Below the pieces are notes generated by a model. The model searched no databases. It saw only the letters and a program-made list of their open reading frames with translations, and was not told the origin of the DNA. Positions 18,871 through 28,178 of a DNA stretch of 64,000 bases are shown here, in pieces. The position numbers and the translations under genes are program-made. Numbering within the stretch: position 1 is the stretch's first letter; each line of letters begins with the position of its first letter. This DNA comes from Mariniphaga sp041687255 (GTDB lineage: Bacteria; Bacteroidota; Bacteroidia; Bacteroidales; Prolixibacteraceae): positions 1 through 64,000 of the forward strand of contig JAWLCL010000008.1 in assembly GCA_041687255.1 (NCBI GenBank). The letters are read 5' to 3'.

Positions 18871-20733
18871 ATGACAGATAAAGACCAAAAGCTTTTCACT
18901 GAGTTTGAACCTGTTTCAACTGAAGCATGGGAAGCTAAAATAAATGCCGATTTAAAAGGCAAGGATTATGAGCGGGCGCTTGTATGGAAAACATACGAGG
19001 GCATAAGTGTGCAACCCTACTACCGGGAGGAAAACCTTGAAGGGCTTGGATACCTTAATGCTTTGCCCGGAGAATTCCCCTATGTGCGTGGTAATAAGAA
19101 AACCGGCAACGACTGGTTTATTCGCCAGGATATTAAAGTGAAGGATTTTACGGAGGCGAATAAAAAAGCCCTTACAGTTTTAGGCAAGGGAGTCACCTCA
19201 CTGGGATTCTGTTTCGATTGCAATACAGTAATGACGAAAGCCGACATGGCCATTTTTCTTAAGGATATATGCCTTGAAGCCATTGAAACTAATTTTGTTT
19301 GCTCGTGCGACAAATGCAACTTTGCAGAGCCTTTTGCAGAATATGTACTGGAAAAGTATAAATCCGGCGACCACATTATTGGTTCTTTATCTGTTGACCC
19401 GATAGGTTCATTTGTACTTAAGGGAAAAATGAAGGCCAATGCCTTTGATGAACTGAAACAGGCTGTTGAAAAAACGGCTGCTCTTCCTCATCTCCGAGTA
19501 ATAGGCGTTCATGGTAAATACTTTGCCAACAGCGGTTCTTCCATTGTACAGGAACTTGCATTTTCACTGGCCCAGGGGGTTGAATACCTGAACCGGCTTA
19601 CCGGTGCAGGTTTGAGCATTGATGAGGTGGCCGGAAACATAAAGTTCAGCTTCGGCATTGGCAACAACTATTTCATGGAGATTGCCAAATTAAGAGCTGC
19701 CCGTTTTATGTGGGCGCAAATCGTCAAGGCATATGATCCCGAAAATGACGAATCGGCCAAACTGATTGCCCACAGCGAAACCAATACCTACAACAAAACA
19801 TTCTACGATCCATACGTGAACATGCTGCGCACCCAGACTGAAGCCATGTCGGCCGTACTGGGAGGCGCTGATTCCATAACTGTCCTGCCGTTTAATACCA
19901 TATTTGGTGACACTACCGAATTCTCGGAACGCATTGCCCGCAACCAGCAGATTCTGTTAAAGGAAGAAGCTCATCTCGATAAAATTGCCGACCCTGGTGC
20001 CGGTGCCTATTACATTGAAAACCTGACAGCATCGCTTATAGAACATGCCTGGAACCTCTTCCTGCAGGTTCAGGACAAGGGCGGATTTGTTCAGGCATTC
20101 CGCGATGGTTTCATTCAAAATGAAATAAAGGCCATGGCAGCCAAAAGAGATGCCAATTTGGCTCTTCGTCGCGAAAACCTTCTGGGGGTAAACCAGTTCC
20201 CCAATTTTACTGAGACTGCCAAAGAGGAGTTTCCGGAATGGGTATTTAATGCAGCCGACTGTACCGAAGAAGGAGCAGAAGTGGAAACATTGAAACCTTA
20301 CCGTGCTGCACAAGCCTTCGAAGCGCTGCGCTATAAAACCGATTTGTATGCGAAAAGCAATAAGCGCCCGGTAGCTTACATGCTGCCCATTGGAAACCTT
20401 GCCTTCCGCAAGGCACGTGCTCAGTTCAGTACCAACTTCTTTGCTGTAGCCGGTTTTGAGGTTATCGACAACAACGGATTTAAAACTGTGGAAGAAGGCC
20501 TTCAGGCTGCAAGGGCAAAAAATGCCGATATCGTGGTGGTTTGCAGCTCCGATGAAGAATATGCTGATTTGGTGCCCCAGGTTGCAGAAAAGTTGAATGA
20601 AGAAATCCTTGTGGTGGCAGGAAACCCGGAATGTAAGCCTGAACTCGAAGCCAAAGGAATTAAAAACTTTATTCACATGAAGAGCAATATTCTGGAGGAA
20701 CTGAAGGCGTATCAATCACAATTGGGAATCTAA
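18871..20733 (+). CDS. mutA: Methylmalonyl-CoA mutase small subunit
   Basis: A protein of 620 residues. With the downstream subunit it interconverts succinyl-CoA and methylmalonyl-CoA, the B12-dependent step of propionate production or use in this phylum. It has the (beta/alpha)8 barrel (YQFSFG-like NIKFSFGIGNNYFMEIAKLRAARFMWA; RIARNQQILLKEEAHLDKIADPGAGAYYIE). The C-terminal Rossmann-like domain lacks the DxHxxG cobalamin motif, as expected for the non-catalytic subunit. The ATG at 18871 (MTDKDQKLFTEF) is chosen over an in-frame TTG 29 codons upstream because homologues begin here. The mutB start follows 12 bases after the stop. Confidence 0.94.
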   Translation: MTDKDQKLFTEFEPVSTEAWEAKINADLKGKDYERALVWKTYEGISVQPYYREENLEGLGYLNALPGEFPYVRGNKKTGNDWFIRQDIKVKDFTEANKKALTVLGKGVTSLGFCFDCNTVMTKADMAIFLKDICLEAIETNFVCSCDKCNFAEPFAEYVLEKYKSGDHIIGSLSVDPIGSFVLKGKMKANAFDELKQAVEKTAALPHLRVIGVHGKYFANSGSSIVQELAFSLAQGVEYLNRLTGAGLSIDEVAGNIKFSFGIGNNYFMEIAKLRAARFMWAQIVKAYDPENDESAKLIAHSETNTYNKTFYDPYVNMLRTQTEAMSAVLGGADSITVLPFNTIFGDTTEFSERIARNQQILLKEEAHLDKIADPGAGAYYIENLTASLIEHAWNLFLQVQDKGGFVQAFRDGFIQNEIKAMAAKRDANLALRRENLLGVNQFPNFTETAKEEFPEWVFNAADCTEEGAEVETLKPYRAAQAFEALRYKTDLYAKSNKRPVAYMLPIGNLAFRKARAQFSTNFFAVAGFEVIDNNGFKTVEEGLQAARAKNADIVVVCSSDEEYADLVPQVAEKLNEEILVVAGNPECKPELEAKGIKNFIHMKSNILEELKAYQSQLGI

Positions 20734-20745
20734 AAAATAGGGACA

Positions 20746-22902
20746 ATGAAAAAAGACTTTAAAAACATAAATATAAAATCAACAGCAGCCAATTTAAACA
20801 CGGCTGACTGGATGAAAAAAAACAACATTAAAAAGGACTGGCTTACCCCGGAGCAGATTCCTGTGAAGCCGGTTTACACCAAAGAAGATTTGGAAGGATT
20901 GGAGCATCTGAATTATGCTGCCGGACTGCCGCCATTCCTGCGGGGACCTTATTCAGCCATGTATGCCATGCGTCCCTGGACCATCCGTCAGTATGCAGGA
21001 TTTTCAACTGCCGAAGAGTCAAATGCTTTTTACCGCCGGAACCTGGCTGCCGGCCAGAAAGGTCTGTCGGTAGCCTTCGACCTGGCTACCCACAGGGGTT
21101 ACGACTCCGACCATCCCCGTGTAGTGGGCGATGTGGGGAAAGCAGGCGTTGCCATAGATTCGATTCTCGACATGAAGATTCTGTTCGACGAAATTCCTCT
21201 CGATAAGATGTCGGTATCAATGACAATGAACGGAGCTGTGCTTCCCGTAATGGCGTTCTATATTGTCACCGGGCTGGAGCAGGGCGCAACCCTTGAACAG
21301 CTTTCGGGAACCATCCAGAACGACATCCTTAAGGAATTCATGGTGCGGAATACTTACATCTATCCACCAGAGTTCTCCATGAAAATCATTGCCGACATCT
21401 TCGAATTCACCTCGAGGCATATGCCGAAGTTCAATTCCATTTCCATTTCGGGCTACCACATGCAGGAAGCCGGTGCCACTGCCGATATTGAAATGGCCTA
21501 TACCCTGGCCGACGGGCTTGATTACCTGCGTACAGGCATCCGTGCCGGGCTGGATATCGATGCCTTTGCACCAAGGCTTTCATTCTTCTGGGCTATCGGA
21601 ATGAATCATTTCATGGAGATTGCCAAGATGCGTGCAGCCCGTATGCTGTGGGCAAAAATTGTGAAGGAATTCCATCCGAAGAACCCGAAATCGATGGCTT
21701 TGCGTACGCACTCACAAACCTCGGGCTGGTCGCTTACTGAACAGGACCCGTTCAATAATGTGGGCCGTACAGCCATTGAAGCCATGGCAGCAGCCCTGGG
21801 GCATACCCAGAGCCTCCATACCAATGCACTTGACGAAGCTATTGCGCTGCCGACTGATTTCTCGGCACGTATTGCCCGCAATACCCAGCTGCACCTGCAG
21901 ATGGAAACTGAAATCACCCGCTCGCTCGATCCATGGGCAGGTTCCTATTACGTTGAATCATTGACCCATGAACTGGCAACCAAAGGCTGGGAACTTATTC
22001 AGGAGGTTGAAAAACTGGGCGGCATGGCCAAAGCCATCGAAACCGGCGTGCCGAAAATGCGTATTGAAGAAGCAGCGGCACGTGCACAGGGTAAAATCGA
22101 CAGCGGAACACAGACAATCGTTGGAATCAACAAGTACCGTCTCGACAAAGAGGATCCTATTGATATCCTTGATATCGATAATACAGCAGTTCGTCTTTCG
22201 CAGATTGAGCGTTTAAAGAAACTGCGGGCTGAACGCAATGAAGCAGACGTGCAGGCTTCACTGGCAGCAATTACAAAGGCCGCCGAAACCGGAAAGGGTA
22301 ATTTGTTGGAACTGGCTATCGATGCAGCAAAAAAACGTGCATCTTTGGGTGAAATTTCCGATGCCTGTGAAAAGGTGGCCGGAAGGTACAAAGCAGTAAT
22401 CAGAACAATTGAAGGCGTGTATAAATCAGAAGCAAAAGACAAGTCAGAATTTAAGGAAGCGCAGGAGCTGGCACAGCAATTTGCTGAAATGGAAGGCCGC
22501 CAGCCGCGTATTATGGTAGCCAAAATGGGGCAGGACGGCCACGACCGTGGTGCCAAAGTGGTTGCTACCGGTTATGCCGATCTTGGCTTCGATGTAGATA
22601 TGGGGCCATTGTTCCAAACCCCGGAAGAGGCAGCAAAGCAGGCCGTTGAAAACGACGTGCACGTGCTGGGGGTTTCTTCACTGGCCGCAGGTCATAAAAC
22701 ATTGGTGCCTGCCGTTATCGAGGAGCTTAAAAAACTCGGCCGCGACGACATCATGGTTATTGTGGGTGGGGTCATCCCATCACAGGATTACCAGTACCTC
22801 TACGATGCCGGTGCGGTTGCTATCTTTGGCCCGGGAACCAGCGTAGCCGCTGCAGGGAAGAAAATCCTGGAGATACTTATTGAAGCATATAAGGAACAAT
22901 AA
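20746..22902 (+). CDS. mutB: Methylmalonyl-CoA mutase large (catalytic) subunit
   Basis: A protein of 718 residues. The N-terminal substrate-binding TIM barrel shows PWTIRQYAGFSTAEESNAFY, GLSVAFDLATHRGYDSDHPR and SVSMTMNGAVLPVMA. The C-terminal cobalamin-binding domain has the base-off motif D597-G-H599-D-R-G602, where H599 is the cobalt ligand, followed by DMGPLFQTPEEAA and GVSSLAAGHKTLVP. All catalytic landmarks are intact. It lies 12 bp after mutA and is followed by a terminator, so the operon holds only these two genes; the MeaB chaperone and the epimerase are not in this window. Confidence 0.97.
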   Translation: MKKDFKNINIKSTAANLNTADWMKKNNIKKDWLTPEQIPVKPVYTKEDLEGLEHLNYAAGLPPFLRGPYSAMYAMRPWTIRQYAGFSTAEESNAFYRRNLAAGQKGLSVAFDLATHRGYDSDHPRVVGDVGKAGVAIDSILDMKILFDEIPLDKMSVSMTMNGAVLPVMAFYIVTGLEQGATLEQLSGTIQNDILKEFMVRNTYIYPPEFSMKIIADIFEFTSRHMPKFNSISISGYHMQEAGATADIEMAYTLADGLDYLRTGIRAGLDIDAFAPRLSFFWAIGMNHFMEIAKMRAARMLWAKIVKEFHPKNPKSMALRTHSQTSGWSLTEQDPFNNVGRTAIEAMAAALGHTQSLHTNALDEAIALPTDFSARIARNTQLHLQMETEITRSLDPWAGSYYVESLTHELATKGWELIQEVEKLGGMAKAIETGVPKMRIEEAAARAQGKIDSGTQTIVGINKYRLDKEDPIDILDIDNTAVRLSQIERLKKLRAERNEADVQASLAAITKAAETGKGNLLELAIDAAKKRASLGEISDACEKVAGRYKAVIRTIEGVYKSEAKDKSEFKEAQELAQQFAEMEGRQPRIMVAKMGQDGHDRGAKVVATGYADLGFDVDMGPLFQTPEEAAKQAVENDVHVLGVSSLAAGHKTLVPAVIEELKKLGRDDIMVIVGGVIPSQDYQYLYDAGAVAIFGPGTSVAAAGKKILEILIEAYKEQ

Positions 22903-22936
22903 ACAGCAAATATCCTGTCAACTACAAAAAAACAAT

Positions 22937-22960
22937 AGCCGGCCGCTAAAACGACCGGCT
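22937..22960 (+). terminator. Terminator of the mutAB operon
   Basis: AGCCGGcCG-ctaaaa-CGaCCGGCT with one mismatched pair, followed by TTTTGTTTTTC, 35 bases after the mutB stop. Confidence 0.75.
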
Positions 22961-23081
22961 TTTGTTTTTCTTTTGCTGCCAGTTAATGCCTGATTATTCG
23001 CTTGATAAATTGTTAAATAACATGATTGGTAAAAAGATAAAAGTACATTGCAGCAGTCTCCGGGAAATACAGATGCTGTAG

Positions 23082-24104
23082 TTATTGAATTACAAATTTT
23101 GCATACACAGGAAAATGATCTGAATTGAAACCAGGTAAAAGTTTAAAATCAAGAACAGCTATATTTTTAGTAACAAAAAAGTGGTCTAAGGGCCATCGCA
23201 TTAAAAAAGATTGAGCATCGAAGGTATTATATAAACCACGTCCTATTCGTACATCTTTAAGGTTCCCACTTTGCCCGAAAAGTCGCGATGTGTTGGACCA
23301 TGCAACATCATTAAAATCTCCCGCTACAATGGTGGGAAATTTATTATTGGCAACCAGTTTACCTACTTTGAGTAATTCTACTTCCTTTTCCTGATCCTCA
23401 CCTTCCTCTCCAATGTTTTCAGGATACTTGTCGCTGGGGAAAGGTGCCACCGGATGTAACCCATGGAAATTAAATTTTTTCCCGGAAGGCAAAATAATTC
23501 TAGTATGAAATGAAGGCACCCTGGAATGACTTAAAAATTTAATTTCATAATCTGATAAGGGAAATTTTGAATAAAATGACAAACCATAGGCATTGTCCAG
23601 TGGATGTTCTATGTTATATGGATAACTTTCCTTAATTCCTGCAAGTTGTTCTACCCACCAGTTATTTACTTCCATGGCTAATATTATATCCGGATCGGTA
23701 TTCCGAATAATCTCCTTAAATTCTTTAGCTTTTTTATTGGTCATCATAACATTGGCAATTAAAATTGCCACGGATGAATTCTCATTTACTTCCTCTGCAT
23801 TAGCATCAGGAACCTCTTTATCTCCCACCAGGTAAGGAGAAATAAAATTAAACTGAATCAAAACCGCAGCTACCAGTCCCGCAGTTAATGCAACAGACGG
23901 AATTTGCCACTTTCTGTTAAGTAAAATGAAACCAAAAAGGAACAGGATACTGAGTATGAATAGTTGTAATCTGGGGAAGTCCAGAATCTTCAAATACCAT
24001 CTTGGAATGTCATAAATAAGTGATGCCAGACTTACCAAAATAAGTATTGTTGCAAAGAAACTTAACGTGTAAAGTGTATATTTTCTCAAGTTATCAGATT
24101 TCAT
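23082..24104 (-). CDS. Membrane-anchored endonuclease/exonuclease/phosphatase family protein
   Basis: About 340 residues from the Met at 24104; a Met at 24146 would add 14 residues. Three N-terminal hydrophobic helices (YTLSFFATILILVSLASLIYD; LQLFILSILFLFGFILL; ALTAGLVAAVLIQFNF) precede a DNase I-like domain: SVAILIANVMMTN, DIILAMEVNNWW, FHGLHPVAPF, TIVAGDFNDVAWS and the terminal FNSDHFPVYAKF. The catalytic E, D/N pair and terminal DH are present. Proteins of this layout act outside the membrane on phosphoesters; the substrate is unknown. Apparently monocistronic. Confidence 0.85.
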   Translation of the reverse strand: MKSDNLRKYTLYTLSFFATILILVSLASLIYDIPRWYLKILDFPRLQLFILSILFLFGFILLNRKWQIPSVALTAGLVAAVLIQFNFISPYLVGDKEVPDANAEEVNENSSVAILIANVMMTNKKAKEFKEIIRNTDPDIILAMEVNNWWVEQLAGIKESYPYNIEHPLDNAYGLSFYSKFPLSDYEIKFLSHSRVPSFHTRIILPSGKKFNFHGLHPVAPFPSDKYPENIGEEGEDQEKEVELLKVGKLVANNKFPTIVAGDFNDVAWSNTSRLFGQSGNLKDVRIGRGLYNTFDAQSFLMRWPLDHFFVTKNIAVLDFKLLPGFNSDHFPVYAKFVIQ

Positions 24105-24306
24105 TTTTACAATATTTGGTGATTTTATGTCCTTATAAAATAACATTACACAGGTTCCCGGGTTCAGTAATTAAACTCAGATAGTGTTCCTGCCCTCTGT
24201 AAGTTTTCAGTCGTAAACCCGGTTGTTCAGTTTTCCGCCATACTTATCACCCCATTTCATATTCTGTAGCTTTTGACCGGATGTGCTGTTTCCCCACTAT
24301 CCAAAC

Positions 24307-25083
24307 CTATTTCGCAAAGTATCTTTTATTGAATGTATAATACAAACTAAAATTCCAGTTAAAATCTTTCCCGCCTATTTTATTGTTAAACGTCTTGTAC
24401 ATTGTTGACCCGAATGAAACAGGAAAACCGGTTTTGGCAATATTTACATTTGCAGAAACGTAAAAACCATCCCTATCATCCAGACGAAGGTAAAACACCT
24501 GGGGTGAAAAATTCATATTAATTTGATTGCTTAGCCTGATTTGTGGAAATGCTGCATTCAACGACAGGAAGTGTCCGTTTAGGAGGGATTCAATCTGAAT
24601 TCCTCTGGAATAGATGTAGTACATGCCTAAAATAACCTTCGGGTTTACTATGTATGTGTTTATTATTTCGCCGGCAACAATCCTGTCAGCAACAATCTTG
24701 TCATAGCGGTTTCCGTCTGCCTGATCCTTTTCGGTGACAAAAGCCAGTGCCGGAAGATGAGAACCTAATGTAAGCTGGTATTTATTCCTTATCAAGGCCT
24801 TATAGCGGTAAAAAAAGATGAAGCTCCAGGGTTTGCCCTTAAGCGAATACTGAAACTGTGGTTCAATACTGAACCTTTTCCACCTCAGTGATATGTCCAA
24901 AGAAGCTGCAGGTTCATCCAATGTAAATGCAGGGATGAAGGAAAATCCGTTATTTGTAATACCAATTTTGATTCCTGCATCCAAAGGCACCTTTGTTGAA
25001 TCCGCTTCCCCTGAAAACCCCATCAGGGGAAGAAGCAGAAGGAGCCCTGTCCGGTAAAAATGTCTGAACTTCTTGTACAACAT
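24307..25083 (-). CDS. Putative outer-membrane beta-barrel protein, function unknown
   Basis: A protein of 258 residues with a signal peptide (TGLLLLLPLMGFSGEA). The mature part is a series of amphipathic strands with alternating aromatic residues (LDISLRWKRFSIEPQFQYSL, WSFIFFYRYKALI, GFYVSANVNIAKTGFPVSFG) and the chain finishes NWNFSLYYTFNKRYFAK, typical of small barrels of the outer membrane in this phylum. No catalytic motif is seen. It lies alone between two unrelated secreted proteins; the 160 bp before 24307 and the spacer to 25440 give no functional hint. Confidence 0.6.
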   Translation of the reverse strand: MLYKKFRHFYRTGLLLLLPLMGFSGEADSTKVPLDAGIKIGITNNGFSFIPAFTLDEPAASLDISLRWKRFSIEPQFQYSLKGKPWSFIFFYRYKALIRNKYQLTLGSHLPALAFVTEKDQADGNRYDKIVADRIVAGEIINTYIVNPKVILGMYYIYSRGIQIESLLNGHFLSLNAAFPQIRLSNQINMNFSPQVFYLRLDDRDGFYVSANVNIAKTGFPVSFGSTMYKTFNNKIGGKDFNWNFSLYYTFNKRYFAK

Positions 25084-25300
25084 ATGAATAAAACCTAGGC
25101 TTTCTTATAAAGTTCATCAGGAAGTTGTTACCTGCTCAGCTATTCTTAATCGTGCTGCCGGAAAATCGTTAAAGAACTAATGCTGCACTTAACAGCAACT
25201 GTTTCTGATTGCTGCCCTTATTTTAGTAATGGCAACACGACATGAAAATCAGTACATGTTTATCAGGTAGGTTTTTGTTTTCAAAATTCGGATCAATTCC

Positions 25301-25354
25301 GTGCCAACACCATACCAAATTCGAAAAATCGCGAATTTGATTAGGCGTTGGTAC
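25301..25354. repeat. Large imperfect palindrome, dispersed repeat copy 1
   Basis: Left arm 25301-25323 and right arm 25332-25354 are complementary at 18 of 23 positions around an 8-base centre; the core is AAATTCG/CGAATTT. The same sequence, including GATTAGGCG and GGTAC, recurs at 63134-63180. The remaining 25084-25440 holds no gene. Confidence 0.7.
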
Positions 25355-25440
25355 GATCAATGTATGGGTTTTTAAGGGACATAAATTACCCTTCAGGTAC
25401 GTTTATTTATTTTATCGGGAGGTGTGAAAGCCTGCTGTTG

Positions 25441-26109
25441 TTATTGCTCCACATGACGGCTTAAAACCTGCTCCCAGATTTTATAGCCTTTTTCATTCAG
25501 GTGGAGGTTATCATCGACAAAGATGTCGCGGTAAACTTCACCGTTTTCGTCTACCATTGCTTCCCACACATCGGCAAATTCAACCCCTTCATTTTGCCGG
25601 GCAAGCTTTTCGAGCAGGCTGTTCATTTGTAGATACTCCTTTTTCAGTTCCCAGCGGGCAAGGCTGGGTTTGGGCGATATCAGTACGATTTTGGTTCCGG
25701 GCTTGTCCCGCTTTATCATATCCACCAGTTGCTTTGCTTCTTTCAGGACGTCTTTGGGGTTCTTATCGGAAGCAATGTCGTTATCGCCTTCATAGATAAA
25801 CAGGATTTCAGGATCGAAAGGGGCTATCAGTTCATCGTACCAGTAGATTAAATCGCTAAAGTGCGAACCACCGAATCCGTTGTTGATAACATGGTGCCCG
25901 GGAAATGCCTCCTGCACATCATCCCACATCCTTACACTGGAGCTTCCTGTAAACAACAGCAGTTCCTTATCGGGGCTGAAGCAGTTTTCCTTTTCTTTAA
26001 GTATTTCTATTTCCTTTTGAAACCGTTTCGGGTCCTGGGCATTTAGCTGAACGACACCAAAAAGGAACACGATAGTCAGAAGCGTTTTTGTCAGTTGTGA
26101 ATGTACCAT
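25441..26109 (-). CDS. Secreted SGNH/GDSL-type esterase
   Basis: A protein of 222 residues with a signal peptide (TKTLLTIVFLFGVVQLNAQ). SGNH blocks: block I FTGSSSVRMWDD with the catalytic Ser, block II NNGFGGSHFSD (Gly), block III IYEGDNDIAS (Asn) and block V DDNLHLNEKGYKIW (Asp and His). Such enzymes in this phylum are carbohydrate or acyl esterases, for example acetyl-xylan types, so deacetylation of a glycan is plausible but not shown. A perfect -7 element lies at 26129-26136, giving a single-gene transcript. Confidence 0.9.
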   Translation of the reverse strand: MVHSQLTKTLLTIVFLFGVVQLNAQDPKRFQKEIEILKEKENCFSPDKELLLFTGSSSVRMWDDVQEAFPGHHVINNGFGGSHFSDLIYWYDELIAPFDPEILFIYEGDNDIASDKNPKDVLKEAKQLVDMIKRDKPGTKIVLISPKPSLARWELKKEYLQMNSLLEKLARQNEGVEFADVWEAMVDENGEVYRDIFVDDNLHLNEKGYKIWEQVLSRHVEQ

Positions 26110-26128
26110 GTTTAAAAAATTTACTTTT

Positions 26129-26136
26129 CAAAGATA
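26129..26136 (-). promoter_or_regulatory. -7 promoter element of the SGNH esterase
   Basis: Reads TATCTTTG on the minus strand, an exact TAnnTTTG match 20 bases before the start codon. Confidence 0.55.
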
Positions 26137-26373
26137 GCATTATTCAGGAAAATTGTTTTCGCTTGTGACATGGAGGAGGTGCATGAGATTTCAAACCGGC
26201 TGATAACTTTTCATCGGAGAGACCTTCTTCTTTTAACTCTTGCTAAAAGTAATAATGAAAATACATAATTTTCATTTCACACAAGGTAAAAAGTTCATGA
26301 ATCCGGAACTATCATATAGCTAAGTCCTCAACACGATAATTACCAAATCTTTAATTGCATTCAAAGGTGACAG

Positions 26374-26546
26374 GGATTCCATCCTTGCCTGGTTCAGGTG
26401 AAATGCGTTGGTTCAAAGGCAGAGTTTGAAATGGAAATAAGGATGGAATCCATTCTCTCCTGAACTTTGAGCCCGAAACCTGGAACTGGGAATTCTATAC
26501 TGTTATTCCTCATGCAATATTGCCCGGCAATTAAAAGAACTGTTCC
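26374..26546. repeat. Inverted repeat plus an inverted copy of the dispersed block
   Basis: GGATTCCATCCTT (26374-26386) and AAGGATGGAATCC (26439-26451) form a perfect 13 bp inverted repeat over a 52-base loop. Directly after, 26513-26546 is an inverted copy of the GAACAGTYCTTTTAATTG block found at 11997 and 37349. The rest of 26110-26568 has no gene. Confidence 0.6.
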
Positions 26547-26568
26547 CTGTTTTACGTTTCACTGATTG

Positions 26569-27417
26569 CTATCTATTTTTATAATCAGCGTAGCTCACCA
26601 GCTTAATGCCCTTTCTGCGGGTGGTCTCCTTAACCTTTTCGCTTGTGAATACACGGGTAACCCATTCGCGGTCTGTAGCCACATTTTCATTGCCGGTATG
26701 GCCGACAGTCTGCATCTCTGGGGTATCCTTTGCCGGATGTTCTACAAAGAGGTACTTGCCTGGGGTGAGCTTTCCCAGGTTTTCGCAGAACATATCGATT
26801 CGTTCTTCCGCAGTCAAGTCTCTGCCCCAGCCGGAGAAGCGTTGAAAGCCTTCCATATTAACCTCCAGGTTGTACTCTTTGGCCAGCTTATCGATAAGTT
26901 CCCCGATTTTAGGATCAAGGCTGGTGAATCCCATATGGCTGGAGAGATGCGAAATGTGGGGAACATGTTTCAGCGACAGCTCAATCTGGGCGCGCAGCTC
27001 CTGTTCGATTTCTCCGATGGTCCAGTTTGATTCCGAGATGGATGAGCCGGCCGGAAAGTTATCATTTTTCCATACCATAGGAAAGAAAAAGCCGTCGGCA
27101 TCGGTCAGGCCGGGGCAGTGGGTGAGGGGCCGCCACTTTACGTTGCTCCATTCGCTGGTGAGGGTCAGGTGGATGCCCACGTCGTAACCCGGATTTTCAT
27201 TCAGCAATTTTACCGCTTCGGGAAACCAGGCACAGGGCGGCATCAGCTCCACCGAACGGGCAATGCCGCTTTGATACGATTCAATACACGCCTCATTGGC
27301 TGCACGGAAGGAACCGATGTCATCGGCACGGATTAACAGGTAAATGGTGTTGTCGTCCTGAGCGGAACCTGAAAATACTATTGCTGTGAAAAGAAGGGTG
27401 AGCAGTTTTTGTTTCAT
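26569..27417 (-). CDS. Secreted ChbG/YdjC-like carbohydrate deacetylase
   Basis: A protein of 282 residues with a signal peptide (MKQKLLTLLFTAIVFSGSAQ). YdjC-fold motifs: LLIRADDIGSFRAANEAC with the metal-binding D-D pair, YDVGIHLTLTSEW with the metal-binding His, and HISHLSSHMGFTSLDPKIGELIDKLA with two further His. ChbG removes acetyl groups from chito-oligosaccharides in enterics; here the export signal implies a periplasmic or extracellular substrate. It lies downstream of the PIN/UPF0175 genes on the same strand with a 20-base gap to UPF0175, which is probably coincidental. Confidence 0.85.
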   Translation of the reverse strand: MKQKLLTLLFTAIVFSGSAQDDNTIYLLIRADDIGSFRAANEACIESYQSGIARSVELMPPCAWFPEAVKLLNENPGYDVGIHLTLTSEWSNVKWRPLTHCPGLTDADGFFFPMVWKNDNFPAGSSISESNWTIGEIEQELRAQIELSLKHVPHISHLSSHMGFTSLDPKIGELIDKLAKEYNLEVNMEGFQRFSGWGRDLTAEERIDMFCENLGKLTPGKYLFVEHPAKDTPEMQTVGHTGNENVATDREWVTRVFTSEKVKETTRRKGIKLVSYADYKNR

Positions 27418-27437
27418 GACAGGTAATCAAAATATTT

Positions 27438-27695
27438 TTAGGCATTTCTATAATCAGAATCTAAATCCTCTTCAACAGAGTCGGGAAAAATTGAAACATT
27501 ATAATTGCCCAATATCTCCAGGGATTCTACTCTTTTAATGTTTAGCAGTTTTGCTGCAAATCCTGAGGAGATTTTACCCAGTTCATAAAGCTTAACCAGT
27601 GAGATTCTTTTGATTTCTTTTTCGAATTCCGAATTATTTAATTTTAATGCTAAAGCTAATTCCTGAGGATATTCAATTAATATATGCTTGCTCAT
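27438..27695 (-). CDS. UPF0175 family protein, antitoxin-like
   Basis: 85 residues. It matches the small UPF0175 family: IEYPQELALALKLNNSEFEKEIKRISLVKLYELGKISSGFAAKLLNI is a short strand followed by a helix-turn-helix-like segment (KISSGFAAKLLNI). UPF0175 proteins usually precede a DUF3368 PIN-like toxin and are taken to be its antitoxin. Here the downstream neighbour is a deacetylase and no DUF3368 gene is present; instead a PIN gene with its own antitoxin lies upstream (27768-28402). It may be an orphan antitoxin or an extra regulator of that module. Confidence 0.78.
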   Translation of the reverse strand: MSKHILIEYPQELALALKLNNSEFEKEIKRISLVKLYELGKISSGFAAKLLNIKRVESLEILGNYNVSIFPDSVEEDLDSDYRNA

Positions 27696-27767
27696 CCTAA
27701 TTCCTTTTAAATTGTGCCCAAATCATAGATTAACATGTGTAAAGTTATGTAAATGTTCACCGCTTGT

Positions 27768-28178
27768 TTATAGAGATTTTAAAAATTCTTTTGGTGAAAG
27801 CACGTTCAAAGAAGAATTCATAAAGTCTGATTTATTTCTTGTAATAATTATTTCTATACGATTAAGTTCTGATGCTGAAATTTGAACTGCATCCTCAAAA
27901 TCCATAAGATTCAGAGAAATTGCATTTAATACAACTTCTTTATCAACTGCAACTATTTCAATAATTGTGAGAAGGTTTTTTAAAAATTGTATTGCCTCAT
28001 CATGCCCTTTTTCCTTCTTTGAAATAAAGTATATATCTGTAACTGTGGTAGCAGTAATGCAGGCAGTGATTATTTTTTGATCGATCAACTCAAAAAGCTT
28101 TATTGCATCCTTTATAAATGGTACCCGATTTAAAGCAAGATCAAGAATAATATTGGTATCAAAGAGTACTTTCTTCAT
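27768..28178 (-). CDS. PIN-domain ribonuclease toxin (VapC-like)
   Basis: 136 residues. The N-terminal MKKVLFDTNIILDLALNR gives the first conserved Asp, TATTVTDIYFISKKE follows in the place of the usual conserved acid, and MDFEDAVQISAS with IIITRNKSDF supplies the two late Asp residues, forming the acidic PIN active site. VapC toxins cleave tRNA or rRNA and are held in check by an adjacent antitoxin. The start overlaps the stop of the 75-residue upstream gene in ATGA, the usual coupling of antitoxin and toxin. Confidence 0.88.
   Translation of the reverse strand: MKKVLFDTNIILDLALNRVPFIKDAIKLFELIDQKIITACITATTVTDIYFISKKEKGHDEAIQFLKNLLTIIEIVAVDKEVVLNAISLNLMDFEDAVQISASELNRIEIIITRNKSDFMNSSLNVLSPKEFLKSL

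Noticed and set aside
19957..20715. Minus-strand frame of 252 codons within mutA
   Set aside because: It lies wholly opposite the C-terminal half of a confident gene and has no start context or motifs.
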